Of a stretch of DNA of 64,000 bases, positions 50,488-60,048 are shown one piece after another (the stretch's first letter is position 1; each line of letters starts with the position of its first letter). Both the position numbers and the translations under genes were made by a program. Origin of the DNA: Clostridioides difficile. Lineage in GTDB: Bacteria; Bacillota; Clostridia; Peptostreptococcales; Peptostreptococcaceae. The stretch is taken from positions 30,002 through 94,001 of the forward strand of contig NZ_OEZH01000112.1 in the NCBI RefSeq assembly GCF_900243075.1. Direction: 5' to 3'. The notes beneath the pieces were generated by a model. That model made no database searches, was not told where the DNA came from, and worked only from the letters and a program-made list of their open reading frames with translations.

Positions 50488-51771
50488 ATGAATACACTAC
50501 TAAACAAGAATTTTAGCATTAAAAACTTTTCAAATGCTTGGGTTATAGTACTTGGTTGTATGTTAATACAAGCTGTGCCATTTAGTATTGTAGCAAGCAT
50601 ACAACCTCAATTTATAAGTTATGTTGTAGAAGGAGAAGGTTTTAGCTTAGCATCTTTTTCTCTAATATTCACTATTGGTACTATTGCTTCAGCAATTGCA
50701 TCACCTTTTATAGGTGTATTATTTTCTAAAGTCAATATTAAGATACTATATTTATTAGGTTGTATAATTTCTAGTATTGCTTTTGCTACTTTTTCTATAT
50801 GTACTGAACTATGGCAATTTTACACTGTATCATGTATTGTGCAAATTGGTGCTACAATTATATCTGCTATAGGGATACCAGTTTTAATAAGTGCTTGGTT
50901 TGATGAAGAAAGTAAAGGAAAAGCTCTGGGCTTTGCTTTTGCTGGAGGCTCTATTGGCAGTATATTTCTACAACCACTTGTAGTTCGCTTATTAGCAACT
51001 CAAGGATACAGTCGTTCTTATCTAATATTTGGAATTGTAGCATTAATAGTTGGTGTACCTGTAATATTATTCATACTTAGGATGCCTAAAGATGTTAGTG
51101 AGAAAGTTAAATCTAAAGGTAAAAAAGAGAAAGCATCTGATGCAATTTCTCCTTCAGTATGGGGTTATACATTAAAAGAAGCTAAAAAAATTAAATATTT
51201 TTGGATTATGACAATTGGATTTATATTTGTTGGTATATATGTTTCATCATTATCTGTACAATATCCAACTTATCTTAGGAACTATCTAAATCCGATTCTA
51301 ATAGGAACAGTCGGTTCCACTTTTGCTTTATTTGCTCTTATTGGTAATTTATTTGGAGGATTATTGTTTGACAAGTTTGGTCAAATAAAACCACTTATTA
51401 TATCTTTTATATTGGTCCTTATAGCAACTTTATCATTGCTATTTGTAGATAAATCTCCTGCATTTGCTTTTGCATTTGCTGTCTTAAAAGGACTTTCTGT
51501 ATTTGCTTATATGATTGGTCCTGCTTATTTGACAGGAACTTTCTTTGGTCAAAAGGAATTTGGTAGTATCTATGGAATCGTACAATTAATTTTTGCAGCA
51601 GGATTTGCATTAGGTTCAACATTATTTGGATTACTAGTTGATAATTTTGGATATAGATTTTCTTGGTCTATTATAATTCTATCAGTTATAATAGCCTATA
51701 CTTTGCTTATTATAACTTCTATAGGAATGAAAAAAATGAATAAAGAAAGACTAGATAAACTAATACAATAA
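50488..51771 (+). CDS. MFS transporter, oxalate/formate antiporter-like
   Basis: A 427-aa membrane protein with 12 predicted helices. GVLFSKVNIKILYLLG and GGLLFDKFGQIKPL carry the MFS motif A in both halves. FAGGSIGSIFLQPL and the general layout resemble the OFA (oxalate:formate) subfamily. It lies next to the formate dehydrogenase-hydrogenase cluster but runs toward it from the other strand, so a role in formate or other carboxylate transport is possible but unproven. Strong ribosome binding site, AAAGGAGAG. Confidence 0.75.
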   Translation: MNTLLNKNFSIKNFSNAWVIVLGCMLIQAVPFSIVASIQPQFISYVVEGEGFSLASFSLIFTIGTIASAIASPFIGVLFSKVNIKILYLLGCIISSIAFATFSICTELWQFYTVSCIVQIGATIISAIGIPVLISAWFDEESKGKALGFAFAGGSIGSIFLQPLVVRLLATQGYSRSYLIFGIVALIVGVPVILFILRMPKDVSEKVKSKGKKEKASDAISPSVWGYTLKEAKKIKYFWIMTIGFIFVGIYVSSLSVQYPTYLRNYLNPILIGTVGSTFALFALIGNLFGGLLFDKFGQIKPLIISFILVLIATLSLLFVDKSPAFAFAFAVLKGLSVFAYMIGPAYLTGTFFGQKEFGSIYGIVQLIFAAGFALGSTLFGLLVDNFGYRFSWSIIILSVIIAYTLLIITSIGMKKMNKERLDKLIQ

Positions 51772-51800
51772 TTAATTCTTAAATATCTAAATATTATATA

Positions 51801-51844
51801 AAAAAGATGGAGCTTTTAATAACAAATAGCGCTCCATCTTTTTT
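51801..51844. terminator. bidirectional terminator between the MFS gene and hydN2
   Basis: AAAAAGATGGAGC and GCTCCATCTTTTT form a 13-base stem with A and T runs for both converging units. Confidence 0.88.
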
Positions 51845-51847
51845 GTA

Positions 51848-52363
51848 TTACAATATTGCTAATTTTCTTTTGTTTTTAACCTTACTATCTATATCTTCAT
51901 CCTTAACTATAGTAAATGCTTTAGTTGGACAGACATTTACACATGCAGGTCCTTCTGGAGATTCTATACAAAAATCACACTTATTTGCTGTCATTCTTTC
52001 TCTAAAACAAAGCTTTCCTTCATCTATATCTTTTAATGTAACTATGTCTATTGCACCTATAGGACATGCTAACATACAAGTCTTACATCCTATACAATTT
52101 TCTTCATTTATTTTTATTGTGTTCCCTACCCTAACTATACCACCATTTGGACATACCTTTGCGCAAGGAGCATCTTCACAATGTCTACATTGTATTGGAG
52201 CACTGACTTCCTTTGTCTTTATGACAGAAAGTTTTGGGTTAAAATTTATTTCATCTGGATTTTTGTAAAAAATATCTTCATCTGAATGTGCAACTACACA
52301 TCCTATCATACAAGTTCTACATCCTATGCATTTATCAGGGTCTGCTATAACAAAATAGTTCAT
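51848..52363 (-). CDS. hydN2: 4Fe-4S ferredoxin subunit, HydN/HycB-like
   Basis: A 171-aa electron carrier with four 4Fe-4S clusters. Four Cys groups are seen: CIGCRTCMIGC, CRHCEDAPCAKVC, CIGCKTCMLAC and CDFCIESPEGPACVNVC, the pattern of HydN, HycB and FdhB-like proteins. The start ATG shares one base with the hydA stop codon (TGATG), so the two are coupled. It is the last gene of the fdhF-fdhD-hydN1-hydA-hydN2 unit. The name follows C. difficile usage as I recall it. Confidence 0.88.
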   Translation of the reverse strand: MNYFVIADPDKCIGCRTCMIGCVVAHSDEDIFYKNPDEINFNPKLSVIKTKEVSAPIQCRHCEDAPCAKVCPNGGIVRVGNTIKINEENCIGCKTCMLACPIGAIDIVTLKDIDEGKLCFRERMTANKCDFCIESPEGPACVNVCPTKAFTIVKDEDIDSKVKNKRKLAIL

Positions 52364-53739
52364 CACTTAGCCACTTCCTTTCCTATACAATATGTAGTGT
52401 GTAATAGATGATGAGACTTTTCTCCTAATGGTTCTACCAGATATTCATCATATAGCTTTTTAATATCAAGATTCTCATGAGATTTTCTAATTGCTAAATG
52501 TTCATCATGCACATATGTTGCTTTTGTTCTATTTTCATAGGCCAATTCTTTATATTCTTCTAGTAAAATTTTTGGCTGACCACCACCACTTACACACCCA
52601 ACAGGACAAGTCATAACTTCAATAAAATCTACATCTAATTTTCCTTTTTCCAAATCTTCAAGTACTGGTATTACATTTTTTAGTCCACTTACTACTCCAA
52701 CTCTTAGGTCTAAGTCTCCTATTTTAATAGTTGACTTTCTAAAGCCATTTTCTCCTCTTACTTGTTTTACTTCTACATCAGGAATACTTTCTCCAGTTAT
52801 AAGCTCATAACCTGTTCTTATAGCAGCTTCCATAACTCCACCAGTAACACCAAATATAGTTCCAGCCCCACTATAACTACCTAAAGGACTATCAAACTTT
52901 TCTTCTCTTAAATTTTTGAAATCAATTCCCATATCTTTTATTAAATAAGCTAATTCTCTAGTAGTTAATACTACATCTACATCTCTATATCCGCTAGAAT
53001 CCATTTCATCTCTATCACATTCATATTTTTTACATGTACATGGCATTATAGAAACACTAAATATCTTTGAGGCATCTATATTATTTATTTCTGCACCATA
53101 AGTTTTAAATATTGCACCACCCATCTGTTGAGGTGATTTACAAGAAGACAGATGATTAGTTAATTTAGGATAATTTTTTTCCATAAATTTTACCCATGCT
53201 GGGCAACAAGATGTAAACATTGGAAGAGTTCCACCTTCTGTTACTCTTTTAATTAACTCACTACCTTCTTCCATGATAGTCAAATCTGCTGCAAAATTAG
53301 TATCATATACTCTATCAAAATTTAAAGCTCGAAGTGCTGCTGCCATCTTCCCAGCACCTAGGTATCCTAAATAATATCCAAAATCTTCTCCCAAAGCCAC
53401 TCTAACTGCTGGTGCACATTGAACCATTGTAAATACATTTGGGTCACTTAAAGCTTTTTTCACCCTATCTACATCACATACATTATATGCTGCAAATATA
53501 GGTTCATTTATAGACTCTGGTATCTCTCTTTCTTGTTTTTTCTCTTGTAAAAACTCAAATCCTTCATCTATAACTGAGGCATAAGATTTACAAGTTTGAA
53601 CACATTGACCGCACATAACGCATCTATCTAAATTTATCTCTTGTGGCTTTCCCTCTTCACCTTCAATAGCATTTACTGGACAGACTTTTGAACATTCTCT
53701 ACATCCAGTACATAAATCTTTATCTATATTTATTATCAT
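52363..53739 (-). CDS. hydA: [FeFe]-hydrogenase
   Basis: A 458-aa hydrogenase. The N-terminus holds two 4Fe-4S clusters (CTGCRECSKVC and CVMCGQCVQTC). The H-cluster motifs follow: L1 FTSCCPAWVKF, L2 MPCTCKKYECD and L3 EVMTCPVGCVSGGGQP. L2 carries Cys where many enzymes have Ala or Ser. The small N-terminal part, without the 2Fe-2S domain, resembles the HydA of hydrogen-dependent CO2 reductase. The start is set at MIINIDK after AGGTGA. It lies between two ferredoxin subunits. Confidence 0.92.
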   Translation of the reverse strand: MIINIDKDLCTGCRECSKVCPVNAIEGEEGKPQEINLDRCVMCGQCVQTCKSYASVIDEGFEFLQEKKQEREIPESINEPIFAAYNVCDVDRVKKALSDPNVFTMVQCAPAVRVALGEDFGYYLGYLGAGKMAAALRALNFDRVYDTNFAADLTIMEEGSELIKRVTEGGTLPMFTSCCPAWVKFMEKNYPKLTNHLSSCKSPQQMGGAIFKTYGAEINNIDASKIFSVSIMPCTCKKYECDRDEMDSSGYRDVDVVLTTRELAYLIKDMGIDFKNLREEKFDSPLGSYSGAGTIFGVTGGVMEAAIRTGYELITGESIPDVEVKQVRGENGFRKSTIKIGDLDLRVGVVSGLKNVIPVLEDLEKGKLDVDFIEVMTCPVGCVSGGGQPKILLEEYKELAYENRTKATYVHDEHLAIRKSHENLDIKKLYDEYLVEPLGEKSHHLLHTTYCIGKEVAK

Positions 53740-53763
53740 AAACGTCACCTACCCCTGTATCCT

Positions 53764-54315
53764 TTATTTATTTGTTAACAATAAGCTAAGTGCAGCTTGT
53801 CTATTCTTAGCTTTTTTGTCATCTATTGGAGTAACAAGTTTTAATGCTTCCTGAGGACATGCACTTATACAAGCTATTTTTTCATTGTCTTTACATAAGT
53901 CACATTTATAAGCTATCTTTTTATTTTCGTCTAAAATTACTTGTTCTACTTCTTTACCATCTTCATATTGTGGAAGTAAGTCTATAGCTCCAAAAGGACA
54001 TGCTAGCAGACAAGTTTTACATCCTATACACTTTTCTTCATTTACAGACATAATATTATTTTCTTTGATTATAGCTTTTTGTGGACATGAGTTTAAGCAA
54101 GGAGCATCTTCACAATGTCTACATTGTATTGGCATACAGAAAGTATCACCTTTTACTAAATAAAGTCTAGGTATAACAGGTATATCAACCGTTCCAACTG
54201 TATAACCTACATTATTATGCTGGTTATGCATTGTAAAACAAGCTACTTCACAAGCTCTACAACCTGTACATTTATTTGGGTCTGCTATTACAAAAGAGCC
54301 TATTTTATTCTTCAT
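53764..54315 (-). CDS. hydN1: 4Fe-4S ferredoxin subunit, HydN/HycB-like
   Basis: A 183-aa protein with four Cys groups: CTGCRACEVAC, CRHCEDAPCLNSC, CIGCKTCLLAC and CDLCKDNEKIACISAC. It should bind four 4Fe-4S clusters and carry electrons between FdhF and HydA. It resembles the last gene of the unit in its pattern but differs in the loop after the second cluster. It begins after AGGTGGGA and lies 15 bases upstream of the longest hydA frame. Confidence 0.88.
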   Translation of the reverse strand: MKNKIGSFVIADPNKCTGCRACEVACFTMHNQHNNVGYTVGTVDIPVIPRLYLVKGDTFCMPIQCRHCEDAPCLNSCPQKAIIKENNIMSVNEEKCIGCKTCLLACPFGAIDLLPQYEDGKEVEQVILDENKKIAYKCDLCKDNEKIACISACPQEALKLVTPIDDKKAKNRQAALSLLLTNK

Positions 54316-54351
54316 ATTATCCCACCTTTCAATTTGTATATTTCTAACGCC

Positions 54352-54525
54352 CTAGTTACTTTCATCATATATATTTATATATTTTAATATTTTCTCAGTA
54401 CTTATATTTCGCTTACATTTTTTACACAAATTGTATGCGTTATCATACACTTTATCAGTATCATCAATTAATACTCCACAGATTTCACATTTTGAATATT
54501 TTCGCTCTTCTTTTTTAGTACACAT
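54352..54525 (-). CDS. small zinc-ribbon protein in the formate dehydrogenase operon
   Basis: A 57-aa protein with two Cys pairs, CEIC and CKKC, 23 residues apart, which would form one zinc ribbon. The start is set at MCTKKEER, eleven bases after the fdhD stop codon; the frame reaching 54567 would overlap fdhD. It lies between fdhD and hydN1. Its job is unknown; a small metal or cofactor chaperone for FdhF or HydA is one guess. Confidence 0.6.
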   Translation of the reverse strand: MCTKKEERKYSKCEICGVLIDDTDKVYDNAYNLCKKCKRNISTEKILKYINIYDESN

Positions 54526-54535
54526 ATACTCAGTC

Positions 54536-55369
54536 TCACTTTTTGATAACTCTCTGTGGATTTGCATAAATATTCATTCGTCTTCCTCTTACAAATCCAA
54601 TAAGGGTTATGTTTAATTTTTTAGAAAGCTCTATTGATAAATTGGTTGGTGCTGATTTTGATACTACAATAGGAATTTGAGTCATGGCTGCTTTTAATAT
54701 CATCTCCAGTGATATTCTTCCACTTACAACTATAATTTTATCTTCCAATGATATTTCATTTAAAACACAAAATCCTATTGCTTTATCCATTGCATTATGT
54801 CTTGCTACATCTTCACAAGTCACTATATTTTCATCAAAATCAAATATGGATACACTGTGTACCCCACCTGTATTTTTGAATAATTCTGACGAATTCAAAT
54901 TTCTATCCATTATACTGTAAATCGTATCATAATTTACTTTTATATTACTCTCTACAGGAGTACATTTTATATAGTCTAGTGAATTCAAAAATATAATTTG
55001 CTCATCTTGACTTTTTTGTTTCTCTTGAATAGTTACTTTCGCAAAACATTCCTCCTCATTTATCTTCAGACTTAGCAAGCTTCTTTTATTTTCTATATAT
55101 CCTTTTGTTTTCAAAAAGCCTACTATAAGTTCTTCCAAATTATATGGTGTACATAAAAATGTATTTACATATTTATCATTTAAGATAAAACTAAGCGGAT
55201 ATTCTGCAATTATTTCTTCGTTCTCTATCGATAATTCATGTTCATTTATTTTACTTACTTCTATATTAAAAGAATTTAAATATTTGTAATCCACTAGACT
55301 ATAACTGTTTTCAAAAACTTCATCCTTACTATTCTCTTGTAATTTAGTTTTTGAGTATATATTGTTCAT
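54536..55369 (-). CDS. fdhD: formate dehydrogenase accessory protein FdhD, atypical
   Basis: A 277-aa protein of the FdhD family, which hands sulfur from a cysteine desulfurase to the molybdenum or tungsten cofactor of formate dehydrogenase. The marks NTGGVHSVSI and CEDVARHNAMDKAIG are clear. The CxxC pair that carries the sulfur in E. coli FdhD is absent: the matching region reads SLDYIKCTPVES with one Cys. It starts 48 bases after fdhF and is followed by a zinc-ribbon gene. Confidence 0.85.
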   Translation of the reverse strand: MNNIYSKTKLQENSKDEVFENSYSLVDYKYLNSFNIEVSKINEHELSIENEEIIAEYPLSFILNDKYVNTFLCTPYNLEELIVGFLKTKGYIENKRSLLSLKINEEECFAKVTIQEKQKSQDEQIIFLNSLDYIKCTPVESNIKVNYDTIYSIMDRNLNSSELFKNTGGVHSVSIFDFDENIVTCEDVARHNAMDKAIGFCVLNEISLEDKIIVVSGRISLEMILKAAMTQIPIVVSKSAPTNLSIELSKKLNITLIGFVRGRRMNIYANPQRVIKK

Positions 55370-55417
55370 AAAATATTAGCCTTTCCGCTTTTTATAAATC
55401 TTGAACCTAATTAACCA

Positions 55418-57562
55418 CTAAATATTTGTAGCAGTCATTCTATCTTTAAGACTCTGATACTCTTCTCTCACACATTTTTCTGCTAGTTCTTGGTCTTCAA
55501 GTTTTTCAAGTTTAACAGCACAATATTTATATTCTGGTGTTTTAGATATAGGGTCCAAGTTTGCTATTGTAAGTTCATTACAAGCTCCAACCCACCACTG
55601 ATAAGTCATATATGTTGCACCTTCCTTAACTCTATCAGTAACTGTTGCTCTTGTTATTACGCTTCCTCTTCTTGAACTAATTCTAATTAATTCATCGTCT
55701 TCAATTCCTAATTTTTCAGCATCATTAGAATTTATTTGAACACGTCCTGGCTCATCTTCTAATGAACTAAGAGTTCTACAATTACCAGTCATTGTTCTTA
55801 CTGAATAGTGTCCAACTTCTCTTACAGTACATAAGCTAAATGGATATTCATCATCTTCAACTTCCATAGGAGGTCTCCATTCAGCAGCGAACAAATTACC
55901 TTTGCCATTAGGAGTAGAAAACTTTTGACCTTCATATAGATACATAGTTCCTTTATCTTCCATACTTTCGCTCTTACAAGGCCATTGAACACATCCTTGT
56001 GCTTCTATCTTTTCATAAGTAGCACCTAAGAAACTTGGACATAATTGTCTAAGTTCATCCCATATTTCCTTAGTATTTTTATAATTCATAGGGTATCCCA
56101 TTGCTGTAGAAATTTCGCTTATAATTTGCCAATCTGGTTTTACATCTCCTTGTGGTTCTATAGCCTTTCTCATCAATTGGAATCCTCTGTCTGCACATGT
56201 ATATACTCCCTCATGTTCTCCCCAAGAAGTAGCTGGAAGTATAACATCAGCATGAAGTGCTGTCTTATTCATAAATATATCTTGAACAACGACAAACTCT
56301 AATTCATCTAAAGCTTCTCTAACTTCTGATGCATCTGGGTCACTTTGCACTGGGTCTTCTCCAAATATATAATAAGCTTTAAGCTTTTTCTCTTTTAGTA
56401 CTAAGTTTGGAACTTGAGTTAAACTATAACCATTGTTAGGAGATAGTTTTACGCCCCAAGCATTTTCAAACTTTTCTCTTATCTTATCATCAGTTACATT
56501 TTGATAACCAGGATATACATTAGGAAGAGCTCCCATATCACAAGCTCCTTGAACATTATTTTGTCCACGTACAGGTCCTATTCCAACGCTTTCTCTACCA
56601 AAATTACCTGTAAGTAGAGCAATTGATGCAAGCCCCTTAACTACATCGACAGCTTGACCAAATTGACAGACACCCATTCCATAAAGTATCATAGCTTTTT
56701 TACCTTTTGCATATTCCCTCATAGCTTTTCTTATAAGTTCTTCTGGAATTCCTGTAATCTTTTCAGCATATTTAGCTGTGTATGGTTTAACAATTTCTTT
56801 ATACTCATCAAATCCTTGTGTATGATTTTGAACAAATTCTTTATTGTAAAGACCTTCTTCTATTAAAACATTTCCAAAAGCATTTACTAAAACCATGTTT
56901 GTTCCACCTTTTATAGGTAGATGTATATCAGCAATTCTTGCAGATTCAGTTACTCTAGGGTCAGTGACAATTAATTTAGCACCATTTTTTTTAGCTTTCA
57001 CTATTCTATTTGCCACTATTGGATGTGAATCTGCTCCATTATATCCAAATATAAATAAAACATCTGCATTTTCTATCTCTGGTATAGAATTAGACATTGC
57101 ACCACTACCTAATGAGTAAGCCAGACCGGCTACAGATGGTGCATGTCAGACACGAGCACAATGGTCAACATTATTAGTTCCTATTGTGGCTCTCATAAAT
57201 TTTTGCATTATATAGTTTGCTTCATTACCAGGTCCTCTTGCAGAACCTGTTCCCATAATAGAATCAGGCCCATATTTTTCTTTAATTTCATTTAATCTTG
57301 AAGCCGTATAGCTTATGGCTTCATCCCATTCAACCTCTTCTAGTACACCTTGTTTTCTTATCATTGGCTTTTTTAGCCTAGGTGTTAAAATTTTAGGGTC
57401 ATTTAGAAAATCCCATCCATAACGACCTTTTAAACACAAACTTTCTTGATTTGTTCTACCATTAGCTGGTTCAGCTCTTAATATCTTATTATCTTTTACG
57501 ACTAGATATAATTGGCATCCAGCTCCACAGTATGGACAAACTGTTAAAATTTTTTTCTCCAT
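55418..57562 (-). CDS. fdhF: selenocysteine-containing formate dehydrogenase
   Basis: A 714-aa formate dehydrogenase that reads through an in-frame UGA at 57146-57148 as selenocysteine, residue 139 (DHCARV-U-HAPSVAG). It binds Mo or W with two pyranopterins. The N-terminal 4Fe-4S motif is CPYCGAGC with a later Cys in SLCLKGRYG; the C-terminal molybdopterin dinucleotide domain begins near residue 590. Reading frames on each side of the UGA join exactly, so it is one gene and not a pseudogene. A SECIS hairpin follows. With fdhD, hydN1, hydA and hydN2 it forms one operon. Confidence 0.95.
57098..57143 (-). promoter_or_regulatory. fdhF: bacterial SECIS element of fdhF
   Basis: On the minus strand TGCACCA pairs with TGGTGCA as outer stem, and GTAGCC pairs with GGCTTAC as inner stem with one bulged T. 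The apical loop is GGTCT. The loop starts 18 bases after the UGA, the same distance and same loop as in E. coli fdhF. Confidence 0.88.
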
Positions 57563-57707
57563 ACATTTCCCCCCTTAGATTTATCCCCTGATAAGTAAAA
57601 TTTATCTTAAAGATAATGAGTGTTTTTATAATATGCAAAATCATAAATATTTTGCAATACTATCTATTAAATTCAACAATTTTCTCACAATTCCTTTTAA
57701 ATTTTAA

Positions 57708-57780
57708 AAAAAATATGTCATAATAATCTTTATATTTCAACCATTTAATTAAAATATTCTAGTTCTTATGACATATTTTT
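57708..57780. terminator. inverted repeat downstream of the flippase gene
   Basis: AAAAATATGTCATAA and TTATGACATATTTTT form a 15-base stem over a loop of about 42 bases. On the minus strand eight T residues follow. The long loop makes it a slow terminator or a mark for an RNA fold; the stretch 57563-57813 otherwise holds the fdhF promoter region. Confidence 0.5.
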
Positions 57781-57813
57781 TAATATACTTAATATACATT
57801 TCTTTAAACTTAT

Positions 57814-58872
57814 TTAATTTTCACTCAAAACAATATTCCTACCAATTCTATTTTTCATTCTATAGTGAGTAATTACAGTAAATATTCCACTTCCAATTAG
57901 AATCAAATAGTACATAAATCCACCATATAAAAATACTGCATATCCCATTAAAGGTTGAGGGAATACTGATTTGAATATAGTGAAAAATGCTAATTCATTA
58001 GCTCCTACATTCCCAGGTGTTGGTATTGGAGATATTGCCATATATAAAAATGCTTGCAGTGTCAATATATAGATATAACTATAACCTTGCAAATTAAATG
58101 CTTTATATATCCAAAAAGAAACACTAAAGTAAGCACTTAATTGAATAAAAGTCACTATTATAGTTGAAATTAATACTTTTTTATTCTTTGCAAAAAAATT
58201 TATTGCTTTACTATAATCATCTATAAAACTTTCTATGGATTCAATCTTATTATCTAAAAATTTTAAAAACTTGATTTTTGATAAATGCTTTATAGAAACT
58301 CTCATAATATATTTTATTTTTTGAGGATTTAAAATAACTAATATTATCATAATTAAGACAAATGAATTAATAGCTATCCCTAGAAACACTAAAGGCATAA
58401 TCACTTTCATTTGTTTTTCTAACATATTAAAATTCATTAATACAAGTATTGTACAATAAAAAGTAACTACTATTTGGAAAATAATAGACTTATTAGTAAC
58501 AACTGCACTTGCCTTACTAAGTGGCATTTTGCATTTTTTAAGTACATATATCTGTACTGGTTGGCTTCCTGAAGCAAAAGGAGTTATTAAATTATAATAA
58601 AATCCCATAATGGCTAGCTTAAAGCCAATAAATCTAATATTAACTTTGTGAGTGCTTTCTATAATTATCTTCATTACTACTCCTTCAAGCATTATGTGAC
58701 ACATAATTGCCAAAGCACCAATGAATAAAAACTTCTTATCTACCATAACCATAACATTTGATAGCATTTTAATATCCAATGTTTTAAACACTAGGTAAAT
58801 TGTTACACCTATTAATAAAAATAAAAATGTATACTGTAGTAAACTCTTTCTAATATTCTTTAGTCTATCCAT
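57814..58872 (-). CDS. lysylphosphatidylglycerol synthase TM-region (YbhN/AglD) family membrane protein
   Basis: A 352-aa integral membrane protein with about eight helices. The family motifs ITPFASGSQPVQIYVL and SPIPTPGNVGANELAFF are present. It corresponds to the flippase half of MprF, without the lysyl-transfer domain, so it is more likely to flip or modify a lipid than to add lysine. A partner enzyme is not in the window. It is transcribed in line with an orphan response regulator, 211 bases away. Confidence 0.8.
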   Translation of the reverse strand: MDRLKNIRKSLLQYTFLFLLIGVTIYLVFKTLDIKMLSNVMVMVDKKFLFIGALAIMCHIMLEGVVMKIIIESTHKVNIRFIGFKLAIMGFYYNLITPFASGSQPVQIYVLKKCKMPLSKASAVVTNKSIIFQIVVTFYCTILVLMNFNMLEKQMKVIMPLVFLGIAINSFVLIMIILVILNPQKIKYIMRVSIKHLSKIKFLKFLDNKIESIESFIDDYSKAINFFAKNKKVLISTIIVTFIQLSAYFSVSFWIYKAFNLQGYSYIYILTLQAFLYMAISPIPTPGNVGANELAFFTIFKSVFPQPLMGYAVFLYGGFMYYLILIGSGIFTVITHYRMKNRIGRNIVLSEN

Positions 58873-59083
58873 ATAGAGATAACCGTCCTTTGCTCAAGAT
58901 TTATACTAAATACTATATTATTAGTATACACCACGAATCTTAATATTTTATAACAAAATACCTTACAATTTTGTCATTTACAAAAAATATTAACCTATAA
59001 ATTAAATTTTAATATATAGATTAATATTTTACAAACATTTTGTAGATATATATAATATTTGCACTAAGTAACACTTATATTTA

Positions 59084-59743
59084 TTACACCCATTTATACC
59101 CTATACCCCATACAGTTTCTATTGTATAAATATCATATTGTTTTAATTTGCTTCGTATATTTTTTATATGTTCTGTGATAGTACTTATATCACTTTCTCC
59201 ATCAAAGCCATATACTGACTCATATATTCTCTCTTTTGAAAATACTTGTCCCTTATTTTTTGCTAAAAATTCACATATTAGATATTCACTTTTAGTAAAA
59301 TTGATTTTTTTACCATCAATTGAAACTTCTTTACCCAAAAAGTTAAATTGAACATTTGAGATAGTTAATAAATTCTTTTTTTCTCTATTTTCTCTTCTTA
59401 AATGAGCAGTTATCCTAGCTCTTAATTCTCCTACACCAAAAGGTTTGGTTATATAATCATCTGCCCCTATACCAAGACCATACATAATATCACTTTCCAT
59501 ATTTTTGGCTGTCAAAAATAGTATTGGACAATCAACCTTATTTCTTATAGCTTTGCACACTTCAAATCCATCCATCTTAGGCATCATTACATCTAATATT
59601 ATTAGATTAAAAGAATTAAAGTCTATATCTATAGCATTTTCTACATCACTAATTACCTTTACTTCATGTCCATCTCTTTTTAATATATTTTCAATCAACT
59701 TTAACATATCTAACTCATCATCTATTACTAGTATCTTAGACAT
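59084..59743 (-). CDS. OmpR/PhoB-family response regulator, orphan
   Basis: A 219-aa two-component regulator. The receiver domain has DDELDM, phosphoacceptor Asp in LIILDVMMPKMDG and Lys in ITKPFGVGELRAR. The C-terminal winged helix ends in TVWGIGYKWV. No histidine kinase gene is next to it in the window, so its partner lies elsewhere. A good ribosome binding site, AATGGAGGAG, precedes the ATG. It is divergent from the DUF3786 gene and 211 bases upstream of the flippase gene, which are candidate targets. Confidence 0.9.
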   Translation of the reverse strand: MSKILVIDDELDMLKLIENILKRDGHEVKVISDVENAIDIDFNSFNLIILDVMMPKMDGFEVCKAIRNKVDCPILFLTAKNMESDIMYGLGIGADDYITKPFGVGELRARITAHLRRENREKKNLLTISNVQFNFLGKEVSIDGKKINFTKSEYLICEFLAKNKGQVFSKERIYESVYGFDGESDISTITEHIKNIRSKLKQYDIYTIETVWGIGYKWV

Positions 59744-60048
59744 ACTAACTCCTCCATTTATATGTTTAATAACATTTTAATACTTATATTTAATAACTTT
59801 TTTCAAGTTTACATGAATCATTATACTCTCATATTATAGCTTACAATAATTGATATTTTACAAATAAAACATTTTAGATTCAAAACTTTATATTTCAAAT
59901 ACTCTATACTTATTTTACATATATTTATTTAATTGTAAAAATTTATTTGACAATTTATTATTGTAATATTTTAAAAATGTAATAAAATCAATAATAAGAA
60001 AACTTCTTATAAATATATCTTTAATTATTTAAATTGGAGGAAAAAATT

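Noticed and set aside
57098-57148. fdhF as two genes or a broken gene
   Set aside because: The stop is a UGA at the conserved Sec position, the frames join without shift, and a SECIS hairpin follows.
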